64,000 nucleotides of DNA. Source: Clonostachys chloroleuca. Lineage: Eukaryota; Ascomycota; Sordariomycetes; Hypocreales; Bionectriaceae. The notes under the pieces were generated by a model, which made no database searches, was not told the DNA's origin, and worked only from the letters and a program-made list of their open reading frames with translations. The position numbers and the translations under genes were made by a program. Location of the stretch: NCBI GenBank assembly GCA_037952775.1, contig JBANAY010000003.1, positions 13,268,001 to 13,332,000 on the forward strand. The letters run 5' to 3'. Below, in pieces: positions 33,346-45,833 of this stretch. Position 1 is the first letter of the stretch, and each line of letters begins with the position of its first letter.

Positions 33346-36300
33346 GACGTTTCCGGTGAGGCGGGTCAACGGTCTTGCAATTTCAGCACAATTCTTGATC
33401 CATCTTTGAGTAGGGTTTAGAGCACCGAGGAACGCTCGAACACCGGTGGGATCTCTGGGAGTGGGCCAATTCCTCAGCTTTTCCACCCGAGCTTTCTTGA
33501 TGAACATCTTCCCACCAATTTGGTGTTCCCAACCAACATAGCATCAAAGCCCAGTCTCACCTTCTTGAAGCTTAGTTCCAGCAGTGACCACAAGAATCGA
33601 GGGAGCAGATGACCTCGAATAAAAGCCCACTGAGTCTCGAAATTCTCATGCTTGCAAAACATGCCATCCATGTAACTGTCCAAAGGCACCAGCCCACTGG
33701 GATCTGAAAGAATAAGAAGAGATGGTTCAGGCAGAGGCTCAGGTATAGGGCCCATTGCGATCTTTACGAGCTCCGTCAGGCTGTGAGCAGCACTCTGAGT
33801 TCCCTCAGGCATACGAGTAGGCTGCAATTGCGGATAACCAGGTACGTACGTTGAAAGCGAGAACATGTCTGTGATCCGGATGTACTGATATGCTCTAATA
33901 TGCGTGTTTCAGATCGAACTGAGAGGAAGAGCCGACGCGTGGATCAGAGAGCTTGTCGTGAAGTTCGGCCATCAGTGGGGTGAGAGTAGCGGGTAGCTTC
34001 TCTTCCACCTTAGAGTAATTAGTGGTGAGTCTTTGTTCGGCCCAGACATTTGGATCATCTTCATCTTTGACGACCATCACAGGCTCAGCGCTCCAATCTG
34101 AGAGCCTTCCATTGCCGACATGGAGTACTCGTACAGACCAGCCTTGAGGCCTCCAGACACAATGCGGGTGAGCTAGTAAAGTTGAGGACAACACCTCTTC
34201 GTCCTTGACTTGTTCCAGGGAATTAGATCTGGTTTCAGTCGTGGGGTATGGGTGTACAAATCTGTGATACACACATCTTCCAGTTCCGAGGCTCCCACAT
34301 CGCGGTAGGTCCAGAAGGTTCGCATCACTTCCTCTTGCAAACGATCGGGAACAAGAGGTCCAAGTCGGATGTCTGATGTATCAAACCACCTGGAAACAAC
34401 TTTTGCACTTCATTCCTTTCCACCACAGGACCAGGCCAGTTTTCTGCCACGATCTTTGGGAGGTCTTTCACGGAGCCCCTTTCGGATGATTTCGGATCTT
34501 CGAAGTCAATCAATGGGATGCGTTCATCCGTGATCTGCCGCACGCCAGCCTGAAATGATGAAATTCCCGCACTAGTCCGACACTCTGAACAGCAATACGA
34601 TACTGTCTTTGTGTCTCTTCGCCTTTGGTAAGCCTTGGGGCATGATGAAACAAGCCCGTCACAGAATCAGTCCACAATTGGGAAAATGGATCATCCCTCA
34701 GCCTTTCCAGCGAGAGGCATCTAGTTTCCCGAGTTACCAGAGCCAATTTCTTCAATGTCATCGTTTGATTCATCTTCAAATTCACTGTCTTTTCCACCTA
34801 AAGAAGCCGCTAACGGAGGCTGAACATCAATTGAGTCCCGAGAATTGACCTTTGTCGATGGCAACTGAGGTGAAAGGATCGACTTCTGTGTCTTTGAAGG
34901 TACCAAGTTAGGTCCCTGAATCACACAGCGACAGTCTCCTCTGCTGACATCTCCGATCTCAATCTCGCCGCGCCTAATCCTGAAAACGGCATCTACCGCA
35001 TAGAGCCATGGCAGGCCCAACGGGACAGCAGGTTTGTCGCCGGCATCCTCTTTCGCCGAACAATCATCCAGATGTCTTTCTTTATGCCCATGGCGGCAAC
35101 TTGGACCTCCACAAGGTTCTTGACAGGTGTGTGCTTTCCATCGGCAGTGAGCAATTCCAGCCCTTTGAATCGGACTGAAGCCAGCGTTCGAGTGGGCATT
35201 TTGAATTGAGAGACAAGAGAAAAACTGATCATATTGCAATCAGATCCCTGATCCGCCTGAGAGGCATTCGGTGGCAAGGCATAACGGCGCTCCCTGCCTC
35301 TGCCAAACCCGATCGCCACGTCAATGCGAAATGCCTTAGGCGATCACAACTCGGTTGAGTGAACCTGAATCACGGTGGGCGGGGTTTTGCCTCAGCCTCC
35401 ACAAAATTTGCCTGAACAAGACGGGATCTTTTGGCTGCTCGCTGTCCAGGTGGGACCACCTTGGCTTTTGCCTGAGTTGTCTTCCGGGCTGAGAATTTCC
35501 TGAACATACGTGCTCCCTCAGGGCTGATTTGCCACAGATCGACCACAGATCGACCAAGGAGATGTGCACACGGATGCGATGAGCGAGATCAAGCCAATCA
35601 AAGCTTCCCTGTCCCTCTCGCGCAACAATCTCTTTCAGCTGAGTAGCACCACAAGTTGCCTTTTCTTTCAGACGTCTGAATTGCGTTAATTCGGGGTTAA
35701 CAAATCCTCCGTCACTATCAATGTCCATGGGGAAAACAGGAGCAGTAAGATCATAGCCTCGGATTTCGTTAGCAAACATAAGAACAATGAGACCATTCTC
35801 GCTGATCTGATTCTCGGACAGATTACCAGACAAGGGCTCCTCCACCGACAGGGAATAAGATTCAGCAACATGGGATGTCACTCTGCGAGGTGGAACAGGA
35901 TCAGCTTCTCGTGCAGCAATAACATCAGATACCTCTCGGCCATCTGAAAAGGCGAGACTTCCACAGGTGGGTTGTATGCCGTCATGGGTCTATCACCTCC
36001 ATTGGTATCAGGGGTTTCAGGGAAGTTACCGATATGGGATAGATCTTCTTCGTCTTGAACAAAGCTCCGATAGTATAGTTGAGCTGATTACACGTAGGTA
36101 GTGCTTTGAGGAGGACGTCTGCCCTCGTGATACTTCTGTTTGGCCGGAAAGACCAAGGCTTTCAGGTAAGATCTGTCTGTGCTGTTCAAAGGGGTTCTGT
36201 TGCAATCAGGACTCTTGTAACCGAATTCCCCGCAGCTGATGCAGATAATCTCTCCAGGCATGATCTGACGTTATCCGTTTACCACTGGGTGATTGGAACG

Positions 36301-36640
36301 ATTCCTCAACACTGGAATACGAGGCAGCTTTGGGTCAAATTGATCCCACTTTCTGTTGTCTCCATTTTATTGCGGCTGTGTAACATTCCGGGGAGAAGCT
36401 GAAGAAGGTAACTGAAAGGAGACATTCTTCTTCTGGTAAGGAGAAGCTTGTTGAGAATACTGTTGAGCAGGTGTCTGTTGGTGATGTGTAGCAGGCTGGG
36501 GCTGGGGCTGACGATCAACAGGAGCTGTCGGATGAGCTGACACTGCAGGAGACAAAGCGGGGCCTGGATATCTGTTTTGATGCTGAAATCTCACCTCTAG
36601 GATGCCTTCGGGGAAACTTCGGGGCAGAATTCTCAGCATA
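33345..36640 (-). mobile_element. Ty3/gypsy retrotransposon relic (gag, protease, RT)
   Basis: Read on the minus strand from right to left. A gag tail rich in Gln and Pro lies around 36370-36640. A zinc-knuckle-like motif CISCGEFGYKSPDC lies near 36200-36260, with Tyr where His is usual. A retropepsin-like region follows near 35260-35060 (DQGSDCNMIS, then FKGLELLTADGK). RT is read from WSAEPVMVVKDE (about 34110), through PTRMPEGTQSA (33830) and SYMDGMF (33660), to VEKLRNWPTPRDPTGVRAFLG (33440). The YxDD active-site box reads YMDG. Many stops and frame changes separate these pieces, so the element is dead. No integrase is seen, and I could not identify LTR pairs. Confidence 0.8.
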
Positions 36641-38689
36641 TACGCCCCACACAGTAGGTATTCCTAACTTGTCTAAGCACCTACGAGGCATATGCCCAGC
36701 AGATGACTAGTCTTACAAATGACTAAATATACCGGCAGTTCACAGGGGAAAGACTTTTTAATCCAAGCGAATGGTTGAAGAGTAATGGTTCTGTTGGTGC
36801 CAAGCGGGCGATAGGAAGATATCGTCAACCACCGAGATAATCCATGAGTATTGAAGCCCGCAGCCCAGCCTGTTCGAACGCACAAACAATTCACTAGTAA
36901 ATAACATCAGGAACTCCGTGGAAGCCGGTCCGGCTGCGAATGCAAAAGTAAGGTTCAATCACGCAATAGCCACAGCCGCAATGCAACCGACCTGGAAGCA
37001 TCAGTTTCACCGAGATGGGTCAGTCAGCTAGGCTGGAAGACGACAACCTAATCGGGTTCGATCGTCAAGACCCTGACCTATCGGCTCGAGCAACCCTAGC
37101 CGGTAGGATCAATCGCGAACCCACTAACCTGACGATCAACCTAATACCGAGTCATTGGCGCGGGCCCGATAGCCCGAAGAGCGTTCTGATCCTATCAACT
37201 GTACGGCTTGAAGGAAGGTTCTGACCTCGGTTGAACGGATATGAAGATCCCTAGTAGTTCACATACTAGAAGGATCCTTGAAGGACCTTACGAGCCCGAG
37301 ACCGGGCTGCTCTTATGAGGATACGAACAAGGGATTCCCAAGGATATAAGGGACCACGGCTCCCCTCTGTAATTACTAGTTAGAAGCAACAGTCTCAATA
37401 TATCCCTTTTACCTGTGTAGCTAAAAGCTGTTAGGTGGCGACACCAATAGGTTCAATACCGTCCTCGTATCGTTCCCAGCTTCCAGCTGTTTGACCCAAC
37501 ATCAGCACTGGTTTATAGTTAGTGAAGTTCGGTACATCCGAGAACACATCAGCGCTTTCCGGCGCAGCCACAGCCCTAGTTGCCCCATCCTCAGAATCAA
37601 ATGTCATAACGCCCCCACTACGTGAGGACTGCAGGACCGAAGCAAACCAGATGTAAGCCTAATAACCTCCCAAGCTTGGATGCCGTACTCTTTCCATGTC
37701 TGTTCCGCCCTTTTCATATGTTGTTCAACATTGTACTACATATCAAACCAAGCATTAGAATCGTTTGAGTTCGCATATAAAACAGTGATTTTCGAATAAG
37801 ATGGCATCTTTCCGATTCTGTAAGAGACTCCACAATTGCCTTGTCGCTGAGTTAGCTCAGACAGACACACATGCTAATTTCTTGATGAAAGGCGTATCTT
37901 TAAGTAGAGGAGGGAGATATTTTGCGTATTTGGTTGCAAAGGGTTTCGAACAGCCGGTAGTTGTTAATTGTGATAAAATCAATATGCGGGATATTGAGAT
38001 TGCTTATATTTTATGATAGCCTCTAAAAATCTCTTCAGCAGGTTTACTGATATTAGTGACAACGAATATTACCCGCATTTAGTGAATTTTCTAAATGCCT
38101 GTATTTGTGAGTAATACCGGTGTGACAAACTTTACAAAATTCGTGAAGTTTTGAAAACTGCTACTCCTTCCTAGCTTCTTGAAATATGAACTTGTGATTC
38201 GCTATAAAACCGCAAGGCAACTACTGTATCTACCTCTAGGTTCGTGTGTTTATGCTTAGTCTGTTGCGCTCGTAACAATTTGTCCAGTGGCGTCAGTATG
38301 TTGTTCGCCTTCTTTTCATGGTTAGAACTGAGAGGGCCTTGCGATCATGGTACAATGGATTAGTATGATTCAGCGTTACTTCTGAGTTACGAAAAGGTCA
38401 CATTCCTATTGGTCCCAAGTGCGAGTGTATGTCTTAAGCTAGTCATCTAATAATAAATTGTCCATGATTGGCGCAAAGCAGTGAGTGGTCCCGTTGCCCA
38501 TTATTTCAGCCCTGGGCGTATATCATCTTACCCCGTCCCCACTTATCGCTGACACTGACCAGGGTTCATTGGCGTGTTTTGGGTCTGCTGACCGTGGGTC
38601 AGTCTAATTTAACCATCGTACGCCTTATGGAAACTTTTTGTGCTCAACAGTCGGTTTCCTTTGCCTACTTGTTTTCAAGCCTCTGCAGT
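36641..38689. other. gene-poor stretch, possible LTR-like segment at 37000-37445
   Basis: No gene is recognised. 37000-37445 has a TATA-like GATATAAGG followed by leader-like sequence and the near-palindromic GGTGGCGACACC, reminiscent of a retroelement LTR end, but no second copy is in the window. A 71-residue ORF at 37801-38016 has no recognisable features. Confidence 0.3.
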
Positions 38690-38937
38690 ATGGCGACGGA
38701 TCCTATCTTGAAAAGGCATCGAGCGGGACTCTCCTGTACCAGGTGTCATCGCCGAAAGAAGAAAGTTTGTTTTGCTCCACTCAGACAGTATGTCGTCTGA
38801 TGATGCTAGCGAAAACTAATGGGTTGCTTCCTTCGTAGTGCAACCGTGTGCTACCGTGCAACAACTGTTCACGCCAGGGCGTAGAGTGTATATACTCTCA
38901 CTTTACAGAAAATATGCTATCAGAAGATGACAAATAG
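38690..38937 (+). CDS. 57-residue Zn2Cys6-only protein
   Basis: Two exons (38690-38764, 38839-38937) with a 74-nt GT-AG intron rebuild a perfect GAL4-type cluster: LSCTRCHRRKKK joins CNRVLPCNNCSRQGVEC with spacing C-x2-C-x6-C-x5-C-x2-C-x6-C. The frame then ends after IYSHFTENMLSEDDK, with no linker, coiled coil or fungal transcription factor domain. The intron within the cluster matches the position common in real Zn2Cys6 genes. It is either the surviving 5' end of a truncated regulator or a mini-protein that could bind DNA without an activation domain. There is no evidence of expression. Confidence 0.6.
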
Positions 38938-39194
38938 TTCGTTAAATCCTTCTCCGCTACTCTGAAGCTCGTGTTCACTTTATTCATAGCTCCTCCTTGC
39001 CGGACCCTCGGCAAGCACTACTGGTGGCGTGGCACTGCCTCAAACAACGCGAAGCCGGCTCGTGTAAGCCGAAGTAAAACACCAAAAAATGATGATCATG
39101 ACGTAAAAAGGCCACTTTTTCGGCATCATTTTGGATCGAGAGTAGAAAATATAGCAAAATACAAAAAAAAAACGCTAAAAATCATCTGATGGCT

Positions 39195-39310
39195 TAAGTA
39201 GGTCAAGTTATTGGGGGGTCCTACTTGACTTCTTAGCTTGACAGACCCCTCAACTTGACTTGCTTGAGTGCCAGTAAGCCCAAACTTACTCAAGTCAACT
39301 TGACTTGACG
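39195..39310. repeat. cluster of ACTTGACT-type short repeats and inverted repeats
   Basis: CTACTTGACT, CAACTTGACT and CAACTTGACTTGAC occur within about 115 bp, with reverse-complement strings (GGTCAAGTT) on the left. An imperfect GGGGGTC/GACCCC stem is also present. It may be an end fragment of a mobile element; the type is not identified. Confidence 0.5.
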
Positions 39311-39487
39311 GCAGCGCTGAGGAGAGCAGTAATATTAAACTTTAGAATTCCAAGGTTTATTGAAAGCTGTTCCTGGTTTCTAGCTAGTAGACCTGGAAGA
39401 TAGTAACACAGAGTACAAAAAACACGTATTAGAGCTAAACAAGACAGTGGCGCTAACCACGCAAGCCCAGCACTAATTAAGAAGTGT

Positions 39488-39865
39488 TTACTTGCCGTAG
39501 CAGACGGCATTTTTGCCCTTGCAAGCACCACAGCTCATGGTTCCAGGAAGCCCACCACCGACATTGTTAACCTTGCAGACGCCATTAACACAGATACCAC
39601 GAGCACCAGTCTATATTTCGAAGGATGTTTTAGCGTAATTTATGAATACGGTTTGAGCTAAGAGTCAACTTACGCAACCAGCACGGGCCTGGAGGACGGT
39701 GGCACGCTTGTAGTAAGAAGCGTACGCATCGGCATAGGCATCGGCAACAGCATCACGACGGGCGAACTCGCGTGTCTCTTCAAGCTCACGCTCCCCAAGT
39801 TCGACGTGCTGCGCAGCAGCAACGGTGGAGAGGGCGAAGATAGAGATGATGGCGGTGATGCGCAT
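39488..39865 (-). CDS. small secreted cysteine-rich protein
   Basis: Two exons (39865-39674, 39610-39488) and a 61-nt intron (GTAAGT to ATAG) give 104 residues with no lesion. A signal peptide covers residues 1-18 (MRITAIISIFALSTVAAA). A charged propeptide follows with possible processing sites FARR and YYKR. The mature C-terminal part has six cysteines (AGCTGARGICVNGVC, then MSCGACKGKNAVCYGK), which could form three disulfides. Size, processing sites and Cys pattern are typical of fungal secreted effector or antimicrobial-like peptides. The exact family is not recognised. It lies in a gene-poor, repeat-flanked stretch. Confidence 0.8.
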
Positions 39866-42141
39866 TTTGAAGAATTGAAGGTGAAGTTAGTGTTTTTGTG
39901 ATTTAAGACAAAGGAATAAGGTAGAGAAAGATCAAATAAGAAGGAGTTGGAAGAAAGTAGTTAGTAGAAAATGGGGTTTTAATACTGCTGAATTTAAGGG
40001 GAGAATACAGCTTTATATATTTTCATCTCTAGTCTCCTCCTAGGTAGAGATCTAAATATAGGTACTCCTTCCTAATATAAAAGTATAGGTAATAAGAATC
40101 GAAAGGTAGGGAGATAAGCAAGTGATATTTTAGTCCTGTTTAAACATAAAACAATACCTCTATAGCCTTCTCATTTAATCAGCTCGCACCTTGGACCAAT
40201 GAAAGTGATGAAAGCCTCGTATACAAAAGTAAGGCCGCTCAGTCAATTCTAAAAAACCTACCGGGCTTGCAACAGCGACTTAGTCCTAACTTGGAAGGAA
40301 CGCATATACAGAATATAGCTATGGGATCTGTTAGAGGGACATATGCCAGGATATAATTTCATACTCATTCCAAGGTCTTCCTTAATGAGGGATCGCGAGA
40401 GGCCAGTCGCGGAGTCTCTTCGCAAAGCGGTTAATGTGAGGTGAGGATAATTGAGGGATTATTATGTACGCGTAAGCATTGAAGCAGCCAAGCTAGACAG
40501 AGAAGGGACGCTAAACTTGAGATCTCGGCACAGATTTAGGTCATTAGTATAGGTGGACCTGTCAGACCTCGCGCCCATCGGACCTGCTTCATGCATTCTC
40601 TTCATATTAATAATGCCCTAGGGCTTAGTTAAGACCAGGGATAGGTGGGGCACGAGCAAGGCCACGTAGTATGACTGACCTCGTAAAACCGGCCAATGAG
40701 AGCAAGCAGTCTCGGACAGCCTTTTGTGTTGCCACAAAAGCTCTGCAGGTTTGAGACCCATTGAAAGCAAGATATTTCAAAGATTTTAGAGTGGCCTGTG
40801 TATGTAAGGTTGGGAAGTATAGAACAAGCGAGGGGTGGTTTAAGGGATTCCGCTTCCCAAAGTCGTTGGTCAGCTGTAAAGGGTTTTGCTTTGACCTGAT
40901 AATCTAATAATCAGAACGGCGATTTAAGCATAGTATACGCTTACAGGAATCTAATTCATTTTTTGTAAACTATCGTCTTAAAACATATTACTCACGACTA
41001 AATACCTAGCAGAGATACTACGAATAATGAATAAATCCTGGGGGGTCAATTCTCTGTAATAATTCACATGTAAAAGTCGTTAGTATTACTAACATGCCCT
41101 CCAACCAGAGTCGTGCGTAATAATAGCTACTTGTCTATCATTGCCATGTTTCAATCACTAAAACCCCGGCATCATCCAAGTTAGTACCATGAAATAGGAG
41201 CAGCTCGCCGAATTCGTTCAGAATCATTCCCATCGTATCGAGATCAATTGGAAAATTACGTAGTCTCCTTAGCTTATGAAGTTATCAGAAGAGAAAAGAC
41301 AAAATGACTAACATCATTAAAGGAGTGCCTGGACGCTGGTGATATTATGCGCTTAACGTGTTAATAGTAACTATATAGACTAGGCTTATTCCTTTATTAG
41401 AAAATAAGAGTCCGACTACTATGTGTTATATTAAAGCTATAGTGGATTATCACAGTTACGAGGCTCCGTCTGTACAGATAACTGTAATACTGCTTAGTAG
41501 TTATTACCATATTTCCCAAAATGGAATAGATCAGGCTTTAGATCCTTCAGTATAACTTTCACACAAACCAGATCTAACCAAATTCCAACTATCGCTCTCA
41601 ATGCCAGTATCACTATTGAGGCTAACCGACACCGCCAGGCAACCAAGGCGGCCTTCGCGTTCTTAGCAAACATAAAGTCGTAGAGATATAGGTCTAGGGT
41701 AAGTGGCGATTGTTGATTTTTCTGGGAAGAACGATCAGGGTGTAGGTCTCGCTGTGCGAGTCACAGCTAATGTGCGAGCACTAAGGAACCAGTTTTAATG
41801 AAGCGGTAGCAACTTAGGAATGGGGCATCACCAGATTTAAGAGCAGTAGAAGGTCAGACGGCCCGTGAAATGGCCGCACAACACCCATTCTCGCGAGTTC
41901 GGGAATTGTTCGACTTCGCTGATGTCAAAACATTGGTACGTTCACACTCGCCTCTCGAGACAAGAAGTTGCGAAGTTCACATCAACCAACGAGTCAGCAC
42001 CAAGATCGCTAGGTGGCATGCCATGATCGACATCGCTAACGGTAAGCATCAGTGCCTTGGCCATTCGCTAGGTAAGGGCTTTCATAACTTCAATTAACAG
42101 CTTGTCGTCATCGATCTTGTCACGTGTGGAGACAACTTCCT
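39866..42141. other. 2.3 kb without a recognisable gene
   Basis: The left part is the promoter side of the cysteine-rich gene. The rest is moderately AT-rich with short ORFs only. I see nothing supportable. Confidence 0.4.
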
Positions 42142-42915
42142 TCAGTGACACGGTGTCTGCTTTCTGAGATTGAGGCCCTCAGCGTCGCCATTGTCAAAGC
42201 CGGGTTGAGGCCGTACGTAGGACATGTGTGAGAAGATGGGGTCACGACCCCAGAACAATGCCTCTCTTTCCCCGGAAGAATCTGACTTGACCAGATCAAT
42301 GATGCTGGTCACGATGTGCTCCCTCTCGCCGTTATCTTGAGCGACGAGGCCATTGTCCGACAGGTTGTTGGAGGTAATTGCCATCTCTAGCATGGACAAG
42401 TCTTCCATCTCAGTGATGCCAGGCAGACCAACACGGTCCAAGTTCGCATCGGAGGCGCTACCAGCATTCTCGGCCACAACGCCAGTTTCAGCAACCTTAC
42501 TCCCTTCTCCTCTATCACATTTCCCTTCATGTCTTATCACCTCCAGGGCCGCTAGAGCTGACCTAGCGGGCCACTCACAAGCGAAACCCCTATGGGGCTT
42601 ATCCTCGCATCGACTCTGCAATATCTAATCGGCATCTCCTGCATCCAGCTGCAGGCTGTCCCAGGCCCGAATTGTGTAGCATAAAGTCCTACGTACTCGA
42701 CAACGGTTCTGGCAGAGAGTGCGCTAGATATCGAGGAATAGTTGGGCGGCTCGTTGAAGGAACAATTCAATTTGTTGTGCCACAATGAACCGAGGGTCTG
42801 TGACGACTTCGATCTCATCATTGGCCCGGTCAAGAACGGGGCTGGCTGGCAGCGTGATGATAGAAAAGTCGTCGTCAAGAAGCTGTCGGATTGAGAGGGG
42901 TTGATTCGACGCACA
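42142..42915 (-). pseudogene. decayed coding region of unknown family
   Basis: One minus-strand frame stays coherent for about 250 codons, interrupted by two stops (near 42736 and 42628). It reads LSIRQLLDDDFSIITLPASP, then VLDRANDEIEVVTDPRFIVA and QQIELFLQRAAQLFLDI, later TIRAWDSLQLDAGDAD, then an acidic C-terminal part ending at 42142-42144. The amphipathic, acidic composition and lack of low complexity look like real protein. I do not recognise the family. Confidence 0.35.
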
Positions 42916-42950
42916 GTGATAATCAGGGGCACACTTTTAGCCCCCATTCT

Positions 42951-44004
42951 CAGTACTCCAGAAAGTACTTCCGGGAGAGCCGGTCTGATTTAGTTCTTCC
43001 CTTTTCTTTGCTCTCGACATCATCATCTCACGCACCAGTGGACAGGGCCTTGTTTCCGTCCGTTTAGGGTGGCCCATATGGCACCTGCCAGGGATCCGAG
43101 TGGTTATTAGTCAGGAATGCATGAGACCCTCATTTATGTCACGTGTGATCCGTCTAGTATAAGAGAAGACTCACTGGCGAGTCTCCGAAGAAGGAGGCTC
43201 AGAGGTCAATACATGACTTTACGAACCCTAACTACGAGATACCTGCTTTGCAGTTGCCAGTTGCCAACTAAACCGCTGTAAACCAGGGTTCTGACTACCT
43301 CACTCTCCATTGTACAAGCCGACACTCGCATTCCGGATGGGCTAAAGTGTAGTATCGTAGGTACACCCTGTGGTGATATGAAGAGATCTGTATCCAGCAC
43401 CTTCGAGTGGCCTCATTGCGTCAATTCTAGGCAGGAAGTCTCTAAGCTTATGAAGTAATGAAGGCCGAAGTATTGGGCTGGATGCGCATGTCCCCGGGTT
43501 AACTTTCAAATCGGTGTGTGGTCTACCGCTTGATAATCTCAAGCGCAGCGGCCGCCTCCCAGAGTACCTCGTATAGCCAACAAGAATTAGACTGTAGCCT
43601 AGCCCGGGTGACCAACTTTTGTCTGTAAAGTCAAGCCCACATCTGGAATGTCGACCGAAGTCTGAAGAACTATGTTTAGCCAATCATCAGGCCTAGTCAA
43701 ACGTAATGAGATGCCACTCCCAATTGCGCTGAAGAGGAGTTTTGGATTAAAGGCCCAACTGTCCCGCCCAGCACCTTCCCTTAGTGCTCACTGCTGACAG
43801 GGATGTGATTGGTCTGCGACAGCACGCATAGACCCATTAGCAAACTCAGCGATCTCATCTCATTTACATGCAGGTGCCAGGAATAACACCTATCAGAGCC
43901 AATCAAATTGGTACCTTTCAGCTAAGTGGGCATCAGGGGGTAGGTGTATTGACAGCCAGAAATCGCCGTATAGGCACTACATGAAACAATGATAATGGCG
44001 TCTC
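42951..44004. other. intergenic, no gene recognised
   Basis: Short minus-strand ORFs at 43206-43683 have no recognisable features. Confidence 0.35.
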
Positions 44005-45157
44005 TTGACATTCCTCCCGCTGAATATAGACAACGAACCCGTACACCAGGACGGTGCCCATGTGGCAACCACCACCTCTACAAATACTAACGGTCCATAT
44101 GTCAAATATGTCAGTGCATCAGTATACGAGGCAGTAAGAGCCGTTAAATCGTCGCACAAGGCTTTCTTATCATGGTCAAGGACTCAACCGCATGTCCGCT
44201 CAGGCATTCTGAGGCAGGTAGCCGCCCTGTTACGCGAAAACGCTCAGGAGCTCGTTCAGCTTCAGGTCGCAGAAACCAATTGCCCGGAACTGTGGGGTAG
44301 AATCAATGTACTCTGGGCCGCCTTACATTTGGAAGAGATGTCTGGCAGAATAACTTCCGCTGGGCGAATTACCCGTGGTTCAGACGCCGGGGGCAGATTG
44401 GCTTGGTGTTCAAGCGTCCTGTTGGGCCGGTTCTATCTATTCCGCCGTAGGTACACACCCAAAAAGGAGACATATAATGGGTGCAACGTACTGATCGGCT
44501 TGAAATGCAGATGGAATGCTTCTGTCTTCTTAGCCATCCGCGCCATTGATACGCCCCTCGCAGTTGGTTGCACCGTGGTGTTGAAAGCATCCGAACAGTC
44601 ACCCCGCACGCACCACCGTCTGGCCGAGATATTCGCAACGCAGGCCTCCCTGCCGGTGTGCTTAACGTCATCCAAACCCGACGAGAAGATGCCGCAGCGG
44701 TTACTGAGGCCTTCATCGCACACCCCGAGATCCACAAGATTGAATTCATTGGATCCGCCGGCACATTGGATCTCTGGCGGGGAAGCATCTCAAGCCTGTT
44801 CTGATGGAGTTGGGAGGCAAGGCTGCCGCCTTGGTCCTAGAGGATGCCGACCTGACACTTGCCGCGACTGGATGTGTGCATGGTAGCTACATGCACAAAG
44901 GCCAGACCTGCTTCTCAACCGAACGTGTTATCGTCAATGCTGCTGTGGTTGACAAGTTCCTTCCTATACTGAAGAAGACTGCGGCTGATTTCCCCGTTCT
45001 GGGCGCCGTATCGAACACTGGGCCGGAAAACACACTTCGCCTCGTGCAAGATGCGTTGAAGAAAGGCGCAAAGTTGATCTACGGCGAGGCCAGGCTGATC
45101 AAACCAGGGCAACTGCATCCTCTCATACTGTCCGAGGTTACCCCTGAAATACCCTAG
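44005..45157 (+). pseudogene. second aldehyde dehydrogenase, frameshifted and truncated
   Basis: ALDH superfamily, closest in style to fungal salicylaldehyde/vanillin dehydrogenases. Recognisable parts are an N-terminal helix region (VYEAVRAVKSSHKAFLSWS, then VAALLRENAQELVQ), then RWNASVFLAIRAIDTPLAVG with TVVLKASEQSP. After a frame change near 44625 comes NAGLPAGVLNVIQTR and IHKIEFIGSAGT. After another near 44790 comes LMELGGKAAALVLEDADL (catalytic Glu), and KGQTCFSTERV (catalytic Cys). The frame stops at 45157, before the EEsFGPV and C-terminal regions, which are absent. At least two frame changes and a 3' truncation make it non-functional. It is not a copy of the 17-19 kb ALDH. Confidence 0.85.
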
Positions 45158-45833
45158 TTTGAGCTGCGGAGCATGTTTAGAAGTTCCTCGTTACTTCAGT
45201 CTCACCTAAGCGCTAATCGTAGGTGAGATCTGTTTTGACGATGCATCTAAGGGAAAGTGTAAGCGTCGGTCCGAGCCCGGGCTCGGCAGGGTGGTTATGC
45301 ATTCAACATCGACAATCTAGTTCGTAGATTGACTGAAAGCTTACACCCAAAAGCCTTGTTCCAGATCTTCTCCACTATATCTAATCGGTTCTCTTTACTA
45401 TAATCTCTCCTTTTTGTGGCTATCGAAATATCATAATTCATATACGTACGAAGCTACAAGTGCATGCGATGTTACGAAATTCCATTTTTCGTGTGAGAGA
45501 AAGTACAGCTCTCAAAATCCGCAGCAATTCCACGTTCAATTCTCGGATATGGTGGTGCTGACCGTCGCGTATATGATAATTAATGACTGACAAATATATC
45601 CACGAGATTAGTTTAGGAAGAAACCACGTTAAATCCAAGGAGGATGTAAGGTAGCTAGAATTTAGCTACTATAGCGGGCATCGTCTTAAACCTAATATAT
45701 AGGTATCAAAGTTTGAGAGGAATATGAGACTGTGTATTCCAATTTAACAATGCCTAATTCCCACTGACTCATTACACAGCGTTAACTCCTCGGAGGTTGG
45801 TTTCTAGGTTCATAGTACAGCATAACAAGGGAA
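45158..45833. other. intergenic, no gene recognised
   Basis: AT-rich spacer; nothing supportable. Confidence 0.35.

Noticed and set aside
37801..38016. 71-residue plus-strand ORF
   Set aside because: Reads like protein in places, but no family, no splice context and no conservation evidence; left unannotated.
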